Below, piece by piece: positions 1-7,325 of a stretch of DNA of 15,563 nucleotides. The position numbers and the translations under genes were made by a program. The DNA comes from Acidobacteriota bacterium (GTDB taxonomy: Bacteria; Acidobacteriota; UBA4820; DSQY01): the NCBI GenBank assembly GCA_022759065.1, contig JAEMPZ010000259.1, positions 1 through 15,563 of the forward strand, read 5' to 3'. The stretch's first letter is position 1. Each line of letters opens with the position of its first letter. The notes below the pieces were generated by a model. That model ran no database searches and was not told the origin of the DNA. It was given only the letters and a program-made list of their open reading frames with translations.

Positions 1-71
1 TCCCATGCAGCACAACCGTCGCCGAAGGCACCCCATTTCCATCGCGGAATTTCGGAACGTGCGGGACACCG

Positions 72-725
72 TTATCTCCCAGTCTCGGGATTGGATAATA
101 AAGCCATGGCAAGGTCGTCCGGAGATTGGAGGACCGCTTGAGCCTTTTGGCCAGGTGCAAGCTTGCCGTAGCCCCAGGCGGCGAAGAGAAAGGGCACGCG
201 GGCGGCTTCGGCGGTGGCGGCGTCAACGTCGGTGTCTCCAACGTAAAATGAGGCTTCGGGCGAGGCCCCCAGCTTTTCAAGAGCAAAGAGCAGCATGGCG
301 GGGTCGGGCTTGGCGGGCAGCCCCTCCTCGGCGCCGACGACGAATGAGATCTCTTTGTCCCAGCCGAAAGCGGTGACGATCTTTCTGGAGTAGTACCCCT
401 TCTTCATCGTCACGACGGCAAGGGGCGCTAGGCTGGAAAGATATTGGAGGGCGCCATCAATGCCCGGAAAGGGGAAGGTGGCGTCAAGGTAGTGGCCGTC
501 GTACCATTGCCGGAACTGGCGCGCCGCCTCGTCGCAGCGGCTGGAGTCCTTGAGAAAGGCGCGGAAGCAGTCGCGCAAGTGGTGGCCAATCGTCGCCACT
601 AGGAGATCGTCCTCGGGCGCGGGCTCGCCAAGAGCTTCAAAGGCGTGGTGGAACGCCGCGAGCACGTCCCTGCGGCTGTCAATCAGCGTGCCGTCAAGGT
701 CGAAAACGATTGCCGCATTCGGCAT
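72..725 (-). CDS. HAD-superfamily hydrolase, phosphoglycolate phosphatase-like
   Basis: A 217-residue haloacid dehalogenase-fold phosphatase, probably cytoplasmic, that would remove phosphate from a small metabolite through an aspartyl-phosphate intermediate. All HAD motifs are visible. Motif I is DLDGT (nucleophile Asp9, acid/base Asp11), motif II has Thr106 in VVTMKK, motif III is the lysine of AKPDP (Lys139), and motif IV is GDTDVD (163-168). Residues 15-85 are a helical cap of the type found in phosphoglycolate phosphatase (Gph) and PpaX, and the length is normal for those families. The ATG at 725 has an AAAGGAA ribosome site about 10 bases upstream. It is the last gene of the minus-strand series, 56 bases after the OPT transporter, so it may be co-transcribed. 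The fold is certain; the substrate cannot be read from sequence, so no symbol is given. Confidence 0.88.
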   Translation of the reverse strand: MPNAAIVFDLDGTLIDSRRDVLAAFHHAFEALGEPAPEDDLLVATIGHHLRDCFRAFLKDSSRCDEAARQFRQWYDGHYLDATFPFPGIDGALQYLSSLAPLAVVTMKKGYYSRKIVTAFGWDKEISFVVGAEEGLPAKPDPAMLLFALEKLGASPEASFYVGDTDVDAATAEAARVPFLFAAWGYGKLAPGQKAQAVLQSPDDLAMALLSNPETGR

Positions 726-744
726 CAGCGCAAATTCCTTTCTC

Positions 745-765
745 GCCTGACCCCTGACGCCTGAC
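745..765 (-). repeat. Three tandem heptamers, GTCAGGN
   Basis: On the minus strand, three uninterrupted 7-base units of the form GTCAGG plus one variable base fill much of the 56-base gap between the OPT transporter stop codon and the HAD gene. The array begins 16 bases after the stop codon. It does not encode protein and is not a hairpin. Confidence 0.7.
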
Positions 766-781
766 GGCCGATCCCTTCCCC

Positions 782-2839
782 CTAGCGCGTCTCCCTAGTA
801 GGTTTCATCACAAGCCGGTAGAGAACGTATACCAGCGCGGCCATGGCGAGAAGTCCAGGCCAGCCTCCGAAAGGGGGCTCCTTGACGACCGCGAGGAAGT
901 CGCCTTTGAAAACAGGCCAGATGCCCGCAAGCGTTATTGGAACGGCGAGGAGAATGCCCATCAGCGCTTCTCCGGAAATTAGGCCCGACGCAAACAGAAG
1001 TCCCAGCCTGTCGCCGCGCTCCCCGGCCTCTTTCAATCGCGCCGTCAATTCGGCGGAAGCGCCTTGTTCCCGTCTCGCCCTGGCGCGGGCGACGAAGTAG
1101 GAAATAAGCCCGCCGGCGAGAATCGGCACGGAGAGCTTGAAGGGCAGGTAAATGCCCACCGCCACGGCGAGCACCGGGGTCCGAAAGTTGCTCTGCCTCG
1201 ACTTCAGGAAAAGGTCAATACAGATGATGCCGACGGCGATGAGCGCTCCGATGCTCACCATCGTCCAAGGCAGCCCGCCCTGAAAGACGCCGCGCGAAAC
1301 GGACGCCATGAGGGTCGCCTGCGGCGCCGGAAGAGGGGACGGGTGCGCCGCGGTCCACGCGGCGTCAACGTTCATGGGGACCCCGACGCCGTACTTGAGG
1401 TTGAGCACTTTGAGCACCGGCGCAATGACAAATGCCGAGCTCAGCACGCCGAGAATCAGCATGAACTCCTGCTTCCACGGAGTCGAGCCGACGATGTAGC
1501 CAGCCTTCAGGTCCTGGAGGTTGTCGCCTGAGATCGAGGCGGCGCAGCAGACGACGGCGCCAATGAGGATGGCCGCCGCCGGGCCCGTGGCGCTTCCGTG
1601 GCCGAGGAAAAGCAACAATACAAGGGAGGCGAAAAGGATAGTGGAGATGGTGACTCCCGAAATTGGATTGTTCGAAGAGCCGACCAGCCCCGCCATGTAG
1701 CCGGCGACCGCCGCAAAAAGAAAACCGGCTACGATCATGATCGCCGCCATGACCAGGCTGATAAGCGTGCTTTCGACTACGAGGTGATAGACGAAAAAGA
1801 GCGGGACGATGGAGGCCACGGCGCAGACGATGACCCAAATCATGGGAATGTCCTTGTCCGTCCGGTCTATGGAGCTCCCCGCCTTTTCATCCCGCAGCGC
1901 GCGAAGGCCGCTGACGACGCCCGTGAGAAGCTGGTTGCGCATCTGGATGATCGCCCAGAAACCGCCCACGCACATCGCGCCGACGCCGAGGTAGCGAATC
2001 TGAGTGGCCCAGAGGGCCGTTGCGCCGTCAACCGCTCCAAGAGGCACGCCCTCCGGGGTCGCCGGCCAGCCGTGGGTGGCCGCGTAAATTGGGATGGCTA
2101 TCCACCAGGAAATGGCCCCGCCGAGAAAAACAAGAACGGCTATGTTGAGCCCTACGATGTATCCGACGCCTAAAAGCGCCGGAGAAAGGTCGCTGCCGAT
2201 GTAGGCGACGGCGTTGCCGGCTTTTGCCCCCAGTTCGAGCGAAGAGGCCCACAGCTTTAGGCCGGCCTCCTGGCAGAGTTTCAACGCCCCGCCGGCAAGG
2301 CCCGCTCCCATTATTGCCCCGAGGGAGCCCTTTTCGCCTGAAACACCGGCGGCTTGTCCGGCCTTCAGCACTTCAGCCGTGGCAATGCCCTCGGGAAACT
2401 TGATCTCCTTTGAGCTTTGAACCACCAGCGCCCGCCTCAAGGGGACGGAGAATAGCACGCCTATCGTGCCTCCCAATGCGCAAATCAGGAAAGTCTGCCA
2501 ATAGTTGTAATCCTTCCAGAAACCGAGGATCACCAGCCCCGGAATCGTAAAGACGGCGGCGGCGGCGACTGCCTCTCCGGCGGACGCCGCCGTTTGCACT
2601 ATGTTGTTTTCAAGTATGTTGCTTTTCTTGAAGAGCGAAAATACGGCCATCGAAATCACGGCCGCCGGGATGGAAGCCGACACCGTCATTCCGGCGAAAA
2701 GGCCGAGGTAGCCGTTGGCAGCCGCGAGAATTACGGCAAGAAGAATGCCGAGTATCAGGGCCTTGGCGGTGATTTCGGGAAGAGTCTGGTTTGAGGGGAC
2801 TACCGGTGAATGGTTGCCCTGCCGTTCCTGGTTTGCCAT
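782..2839 (-). CDS. OPT-family oligopeptide transporter
   Basis: A 685-residue polytopic inner-membrane protein of the OPT family, whose members move oligopeptides or metal chelates, probably by proton symport. More than a dozen long hydrophobic segments run through the protein. The first is at about residues 26-48, followed by the NGYLGLFAGMTVSASIPAAV region (42-61) typical of the bacterial OPT branch. The polar signature KEIKFPEGIATAEVLKAG follows near residues 140-160. Further conserved stretches are GSSNNPISG in the middle and SGEALMG near the C-terminus. I chose the ATG at 2839 because a GGAGG site lies five bases before it; an in-frame TTG at 2851 overlaps that ribosome site and is unlikely. 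The gene begins 37 bases after the response regulator, so it may be in the same operon and a target of that pair. Substrate is not deducible. Confidence 0.92.
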   Translation of the reverse strand: MANQERQGNHSPVVPSNQTLPEITAKALILGILLAVILAAANGYLGLFAGMTVSASIPAAVISMAVFSLFKKSNILENNIVQTAASAGEAVAAAAVFTIPGLVILGFWKDYNYWQTFLICALGGTIGVLFSVPLRRALVVQSSKEIKFPEGIATAEVLKAGQAAGVSGEKGSLGAIMGAGLAGGALKLCQEAGLKLWASSLELGAKAGNAVAYIGSDLSPALLGVGYIVGLNIAVLVFLGGAISWWIAIPIYAATHGWPATPEGVPLGAVDGATALWATQIRYLGVGAMCVGGFWAIIQMRNQLLTGVVSGLRALRDEKAGSSIDRTDKDIPMIWVIVCAVASIVPLFFVYHLVVESTLISLVMAAIMIVAGFLFAAVAGYMAGLVGSSNNPISGVTISTILFASLVLLLFLGHGSATGPAAAILIGAVVCCAASISGDNLQDLKAGYIVGSTPWKQEFMLILGVLSSAFVIAPVLKVLNLKYGVGVPMNVDAAWTAAHPSPLPAPQATLMASVSRGVFQGGLPWTMVSIGALIAVGIICIDLFLKSRQSNFRTPVLAVAVGIYLPFKLSVPILAGGLISYFVARARARREQGASAELTARLKEAGERGDRLGLLFASGLISGEALMGILLAVPITLAGIWPVFKGDFLAVVKEPPFGGWPGLLAMAALVYVLYRLVMKPTRETR

Positions 2840-2851
2840 GCGCTCCTCCAA

Positions 2852-2868
2852 ACGGGCCGGACGCCCGT
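2852..2868 (-). promoter_or_regulatory. Small hairpin between regulator and transporter genes
   Basis: A perfect inverted repeat (ACGGGC, five-base loop, GCCCGT) lies between the stop codon of the response regulator and the ribosome site of the OPT gene. On the minus strand it is followed by only three T residues and then GGAGG. It could act as a weak attenuator, an mRNA-processing stem or a modulator of translation. The stem is short, so a role is inference. Confidence 0.35.
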
Positions 2869-2876
2869 CATTTGAT

Positions 2877-4265
2877 TCATTTCAATTGGGCTTCGGAGCC
2901 TTCCAGGCTGAACTTCTTCAGCCTGTACCTGAGCGTGTCACGCGTCAGGCCCAAGAGCCTCGCCGCCCTGCTCTGGTTGCCTCCGGCCCGCTTAAGCGCC
3001 TGCTCGATAAGGCTTCGCTCGACCTCTTCCAGCACGACGCCCTGCGGGGGGAGCTCGAAGCGCTGCTCGATGTCTTCCTCCGCCTGTCTGCCGATGATTT
3101 CCCGCGGCAGGTCATCAACGTCTATGACCTCTTTGTTTTCGAGGATCATGACCCGCTCGATGAGGTTCTTCAGTTCGCGCACGTTGCCCGGCCAGGAATA
3201 TTCGGTGAGCGCGAGCATTGCCGAGCGGCTGGCGCCGAGAGTGTTCTTCTTGAATTCGCGGTTGTAGTGCTCTATGAAGTGCTTTACAAGAAGAGGAATG
3301 TCCTCGGGCCGCTCTCGAAGCGGGGGGAGGCTTATGGGCAGAACGTTCAGGCGGTAGTAGAGGTCCTTGCGGAAACGGCCTTCCTTCGCCACCTGCTCCA
3401 GGCTTACGTTCGATGAGGCGATCACCCTGACGTCAACCGCTATGTCCGCTACGCCGCCGATTCGCTTGAACGTCCTGTCTTCCAGGAGGCGAAGCAGCTT
3501 GACCTGGATGTTTTCGCTGATCTCGCCCACCTCGTCCAGAAATACGGTGCCGCCATCGGAAAGCTCGAAGATGCCCTTCTTGGTTCCACCGGCGTCCATG
3601 GAGCCGCCCTTCTCCTGGCCGAAAAGTTCGCTTTCGAGGAGCGTCTCCGGAAGGGCGGAGCAAGTAATGGTCATGAATGGTTTTTTCGCGCGGTCAGAGG
3701 CGTAGTGGATCGCGTTCGCCAAAAGGTCCTTGCCGGTGCCGCTTTCGCCCTGGAGCAGAATGGTCGTGGCGGACGACGTGGCGATCTTTCTCACGAGGTC
3801 GAAGACCTCTCGCATCTTCAGGTTGTGGCCGACCAGGTTGCCAAGGCCGAACCTCTCCTCGTGTTCCCGGCGGTAGCGTCCAAGCTCCCTCTTCAGCGCG
3901 GTCGTTTCGAGGGCTTTCTGGATAGTGACGAGGATCTCGTCCATTTCAAAAGGCTTGTTCAGGTAGTCGAAGGCCCCGAGTTTCATCGCCTCGATGGCGC
4001 TTTCCACCGTGGAGTATGCCGTCATCATTATCACCGGCAGGTCCCTGAAACGCTTGCCCACTTCACGAAGGACCTGAATGCCGTCCATGTCGGGCAGGCG
4101 GTAATCCAGAAGGAGCAGGTCCACCTGGGTTTCCTCAAGAGCTTTCAGCGCCCCGGCGCCCTTGTCGCTCTCAAGCACCCTGAAGCCTTCCTTCGTCAAG
4201 CGGTTCGCAAGGGACCAGCGTATAAGCTTCTCGTCCTCTACCAGAAGGACAGTCTCGTTCGCCAT
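2877..4265 (-). CDS. NtrC-type response regulator with degenerate GAFTGA loop
   Basis: A 462-residue DNA-binding response regulator in three parts. Residues 1-125 are a receiver with acidic pocket Glu10/Asp11/Glu12, phospho-acceptor Asp54, Thr82 and Lys104. Residues 143-385 are an AAA+ domain with Walker A GESGTGKD (173-180) and Walker B GGTVFLDEVGE (238-248). Residues 408-455 are a Fis-type helix-turn-helix (GGNQSRAARLLGLTRDTLRYRL). Length and order match NtrC/ZraR relatives. The odd point is loop L1: the GAFTGA that contacts sigma-54 reads GGSMDA (220-225), although the flanking ELFGQEKG and FELSDGGT are intact. I chose the ATG at 4265 because it overlaps the kinase stop codon (TAATG) and has an AGAGGAA site; a longer reading from 4340 would lie inside the kinase gene. 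Its partner is surely the kinase just upstream. Target promoters are not visible. Confidence 0.95.
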   Translation of the reverse strand: MANETVLLVEDEKLIRWSLANRLTKEGFRVLESDKGAGALKALEETQVDLLLLDYRLPDMDGIQVLREVGKRFRDLPVIMMTAYSTVESAIEAMKLGAFDYLNKPFEMDEILVTIQKALETTALKRELGRYRREHEERFGLGNLVGHNLKMREVFDLVRKIATSSATTILLQGESGTGKDLLANAIHYASDRAKKPFMTITCSALPETLLESELFGQEKGGSMDAGGTKKGIFELSDGGTVFLDEVGEISENIQVKLLRLLEDRTFKRIGGVADIAVDVRVIASSNVSLEQVAKEGRFRKDLYYRLNVLPISLPPLRERPEDIPLLVKHFIEHYNREFKKNTLGASRSAMLALTEYSWPGNVRELKNLIERVMILENKEVIDVDDLPREIIGRQAEEDIEQRFELPPQGVVLEEVERSLIEQALKRAGGNQSRAARLLGLTRDTLRYRLKKFSLEGSEAQLK

Positions 4266-6535
4266 TAGACATTCCTCTTTTCGGCAGGCAGGCGGATGGT
4301 AAAGACCGTTCCCTTGCCTGGTTCCGACGAAACCTCGCACCAGCCCCCGTGCCCGCGGACGAGGCGCTGCACGATAGAAAGGCCAAGCCCGGTTCCCACG
4401 TGCTTTGTCGTGAAGAAGGGCTTGAACATGTTTGCCATCACTTCCGGAGGAATCCCCGTGCCGGTGTCCGCCACGGTCATTACGACGGAATCCTTCTCCG
4501 CCCTGGCGTCAACCGTCACGGTCCCGCCATCTGGCATCGCCTGCGTCGCGTTCGTCAGGAGGTTGGCTAGAACCTGCTGAATCTGCAGCGGGTCGGCGAT
4601 AACGTTCGGAAGGTCCTCGCGGACAAGATTCTTGAAGGCGACGCCCGGGGAAGAGAGAGCTTCCTTGCAAAGGCCGACGGAAGCTTCCACGAGAAGGTGA
4701 ACCGGCACCGGTTCGGTCCGAAGGTTGAGCGGCCTGGCGTAAGCAAGGAGATCTTTTACGAGGGCGTCAAGGCGGCGAATCTGGGAAAGGGCCTCGCGAA
4801 AGATGGCAAAGCGCGGGTCGCTCTCAACGTGCACGCGGCCCATTACCTCCATCGCTCCCCGAAGGCCGGCGATCGGGTTCTTTATCTCGTGGGCGATTGA
4901 GGCCGCCAGCCGGCCAAGCTCCGCAAGGTGTTCCGCCTCGCTGAGCTGGGCCTGCAGGCGCTTCAGTTCGGTAACGTCTTTCAAGACGTAGGAAACGCCG
5001 CGTTCGGCGGCGCCGGAAATCTCGGTTCGAGTCACCAGCAAGTCAATGGCGCGCCCGTTTCCCCGCACCGTATATTCGAAACGCTCGGAGGCCGGCAGGT
5101 CTCCCTGCGCGGGCAGGGCGGTCGTGTGTTCGGGCTTGAGAAACGTCTCAATGGGTTTCCCCAGGGCCTTGTCCGCCTGTATCCCGAATATCAGCGCGGC
5201 GCCCCTGTTCCATGAAGCGACGTGGCCTTGGGAATCAACCGTGATGAGCCCGTCCGTTGAGCCGTGGAGGAGCGAAAGCAGGTAGCGGTCTCTCGAAGCC
5301 ACCTCTTTTCTGAGCGCCTCTTCGATGCTTATGTCCTGGGCGAAGCCCATCGTGCCGATGACCTCGCCGCGTTCATCCTTGAGAAGGCTTGCCGTGAGGC
5401 GCACCGGGACCGTCAATCCCTTCTTGTCGCGAAAGGCGGTGACGGTGTCGCGCACGAAGCCTTGTTCCCGCAGGGAACGGGTGATGCGGGCCGCCTCGGC
5501 TCGCCCGCCGACGTAATAGTCCGAGACGCGGGCGCCGAGCACCTCCTCCTCGCTCAAACCAAAAACGCGGCTTGCCGTGCGGTTGAAAACGGTGATGCGC
5601 CCCTCCGTGTCGGTCGCTATGATCGCGTTCACCGACGAATCGAGGATATTCCGGACCATCTCGCGCGTTCGAGCCAGGGAACGCTGCGTCTCCTGTTGAG
5701 AGGTAATGTCCAGAAATATCTGCATGACGTGCGGCCCTTTCACCGCGGCAAAAGTAACCGGGCGGACGAGCATCAGATAATCGCGCGTCGCGCCGGGAGC
5801 CCCGGTTTGAACAAGCCGCTGGACCGTTCCTTGGGCGATCTCATTCTCAAATTGGGCCGACTCCTTGCACTCCGCGCACCCGAGGCGCAGGACGTGGGCG
5901 CAAGGCCGCCCGACGGCGCGTTCGGGGGCGACCGCCAGCAGGTCGCGAGGCATTCCGCGGTTCATCCATATCACCTTGAGGCTGGAGTCCAGAAGGATTA
6001 TCCCCACGTTCATCGCGGCGAGAATCTGATCGAGAATGTCCCATTCCTGCTGAAAACGGGCGGCGCCCACCTCGCAGGCTTCGAGTTGCCGCCGAGCCTC
6101 GGCTTCGCGCCTTTCCGCCTGCATCTGGAACGCGTCCAAGAGCCCGTAAAGCGCCTGATTGAAGGCCTGTTCAACCATGTCGCGAGCTTCGGTTTTTGAC
6201 GCGAGCCTTGAACTTGCGATCCTCTTGAGGAGCGTTCGTCGCCCCGCTTCGAGCGCGCGCGCCAGGTCGGAGATGCGAAATCCCTGCTCAAGGCCATAGC
6301 CGGCGAGAGTCTCGCAAAGGGGTTGCATCGGCTCGGGCAGGCCGCCCTGCCATCCGGAAACGGCGCTCTGAACGCAGGCCGCTGTCATCTTCAAAAGGCG
6401 CGCTTTGTCAAAAGGCCTGAAGGAAGGGATCTCCGCTGGAAGCGCGCTGCTCCAGTCGAGCGCCCACCGCGCCTCCGAGCGCTTCAGCCACGAATCAAAC
6501 GAGATGCCCGGCGCTTTAACGGCTGTCGGCGTCAT
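4265..6535 (-). CDS. Soluble multi-PAS sensor histidine kinase
   Basis: A 756-residue histidine kinase without membrane segments or signal peptide, so cytoplasmic. Residues 40-150 form a helical region resembling RsbRD-type N-terminal sensor domains (tentative). Three PAS domains follow, at about 165-285, 290-405 and 412-525. The HisKA domain has phospho-acceptor His549 (SIAHEIKNPIAGLRG). The HATPase domain has N-box NLLTNATQAM (658-667), G1 DTGTG (690-694), FFTT (707-710) and G2 GTGLGLS (714-720). All catalytic boxes are intact. The first PAS carries a Cys212-X7-Cys220-X2-Cys223 cluster that could hold a metal, heme or redox switch. The gene overlaps the hydratase gene by 20 bases and shares one base with the regulator gene, so translation is coupled on both sides. 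Its ribosome site is weak, as expected for coupling. Signal unknown; an internal redox or metabolic cue is the natural guess. Confidence 0.94.
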   Translation of the reverse strand: MTPTAVKAPGISFDSWLKRSEARWALDWSSALPAEIPSFRPFDKARLLKMTAACVQSAVSGWQGGLPEPMQPLCETLAGYGLEQGFRISDLARALEAGRRTLLKRIASSRLASKTEARDMVEQAFNQALYGLLDAFQMQAERREAEARRQLEACEVGAARFQQEWDILDQILAAMNVGIILLDSSLKVIWMNRGMPRDLLAVAPERAVGRPCAHVLRLGCAECKESAQFENEIAQGTVQRLVQTGAPGATRDYLMLVRPVTFAAVKGPHVMQIFLDITSQQETQRSLARTREMVRNILDSSVNAIIATDTEGRITVFNRTASRVFGLSEEEVLGARVSDYYVGGRAEAARITRSLREQGFVRDTVTAFRDKKGLTVPVRLTASLLKDERGEVIGTMGFAQDISIEEALRKEVASRDRYLLSLLHGSTDGLITVDSQGHVASWNRGAALIFGIQADKALGKPIETFLKPEHTTALPAQGDLPASERFEYTVRGNGRAIDLLVTRTEISGAAERGVSYVLKDVTELKRLQAQLSEAEHLAELGRLAASIAHEIKNPIAGLRGAMEVMGRVHVESDPRFAIFREALSQIRRLDALVKDLLAYARPLNLRTEPVPVHLLVEASVGLCKEALSSPGVAFKNLVREDLPNVIADPLQIQQVLANLLTNATQAMPDGGTVTVDARAEKDSVVMTVADTGTGIPPEVMANMFKPFFTTKHVGTGLGLSIVQRLVRGHGGWCEVSSEPGKGTVFTIRLPAEKRNV

Positions 6536-7316
6536 CTCGCACCCAGCCGGGCTTTCGTTTCCCGAAAAAAGCGTCCAGCCCTTCTTGAATGTCCGCGCTC
6601 TCTCTGGCGAGGAGATTGGCCGCCGCCGCGGCTTCGAGGGCGGCGCGCAGGGGCATGCCGGACGTGTGCGCCAGAAGTTCCTTGGTCAGGGCCAGGGCGC
6701 CAGGCGCGCCGCGGGACAGGCGCCGAGCTTCCTCCAACGCTTTGTCAACCAATTCGTCACGGCTCGCGACGAGGGCGACGAGCCCTAGGGCGCGGGCTTC
6801 CTCGGCGCTGTAAGCGCGCCCGCTCAACAGCATCGCCCTCGCGGCGCGTTCGCCGAGCTGCCTCGATATCAGCACCGATACGAGTGCAGCGACAAACCCC
6901 ACTTTGACTTCCGGGTAGCCGAAGGATGCTTCAGGCGCGGCCAGGATGATGTCGCAGGCGGTGGCAAGGCCGCAGCCCCCGGCGAGGGCCGGCCCGTTTA
7001 CGGCGGCGATTATGGGAAGCGGGGAGGCGAGCAGGGCGAGGAAAAGAGCCTTGAATCTTTCAGAATCGGCCTGGTTGTCTTGAGGCGATGAGCCGCGCAT
7101 CGAGCCAAGGACGGCGAGGTCCGCGCCGGCGCAGAACGCTTCCCCGGCGCCGGTCAGAACAATGGCCCGAAGCCCCCGTTGAGAGGAGGCGTCGTTGACG
7201 GCGGCGGTCAGCGCCATCACCATCCGCGGGTTGAGGGCATTGCGCGCCTCGGGCCGGTTAAGCGTCAATAAAAGCGTTCCGCCGATTTGTTCAAAGAGCA
7301 ACACGTCGTCGGGCAA
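6516..7316 (-). CDS. Enoyl-CoA hydratase/isomerase family protein, LiuC-like
   Basis: A 266-residue crotonase-fold enzyme of standard length that acts on acyl-CoA thioesters. The N-terminal LNRPEARNALNP motif, the first oxyanion-hole stretch FCAGADL (61-67) and the second at NGPALAGGCGLATACD (107-122) are all present. Of the two glutamates used by true enoyl-CoA hydratases, the first is Gly116 here and the second is kept as Glu136 (FGYPEVKVGF). This pattern occurs in LiuC-like methylglutaconyl-CoA hydratases and other crotonase branches, as far as I recall. Translation starts at TTG 7316; a GAGGAG site five bases upstream overlaps the stop codon of the carboxylase gene, nine bases away. Being paired with a methylcrotonyl-CoA carboxylase-like subunit fits leucine degradation, where carboxylation is followed by hydration. 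An ordinary short-chain enoyl-CoA hydratase or isomerase remains possible. Confidence 0.88.
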   Translation of the reverse strand: MPDDVLLFEQIGGTLLLTLNRPEARNALNPRMVMALTAAVNDASSQRGLRAIVLTGAGEAFCAGADLAVLGSMRGSSPQDNQADSERFKALFLALLASPLPIIAAVNGPALAGGCGLATACDIILAAPEASFGYPEVKVGFVAALVSVLISRQLGERAARAMLLSGRAYSAEEARALGLVALVASRDELVDKALEEARRLSRGAPGALALTKELLAHTSGMPLRAALEAAAAANLLARESADIQEGLDAFFGKRKPGWVRDDADSR

Positions 7317-7325
7317 CTTCGCTCC

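Noticed and set aside
1..71. Possible start of another minus-strand gene after the HAD phosphatase
   Set aside because: All frames here are open over such a short stretch and no convincing ribosome site or family motif is visible, so it cannot be called.
5..376. Plus-strand open frame of 123 codons rich in arginine
   Set aside because: It lies opposite the HAD gene and its composition is that of a GC-rich antisense shadow.
4266..4340. 25-residue N-terminal extension of the response regulator
   Set aside because: It would lie inside the kinase gene, lacks homology to receivers, and the ATG at 4265 has both an SD site and TAATG coupling.
5264..6199. Plus-strand open frame of 311 codons
   Set aside because: It is antisense to the PAS domains of the histidine kinase, which has clear family motifs; the plus frame has none.
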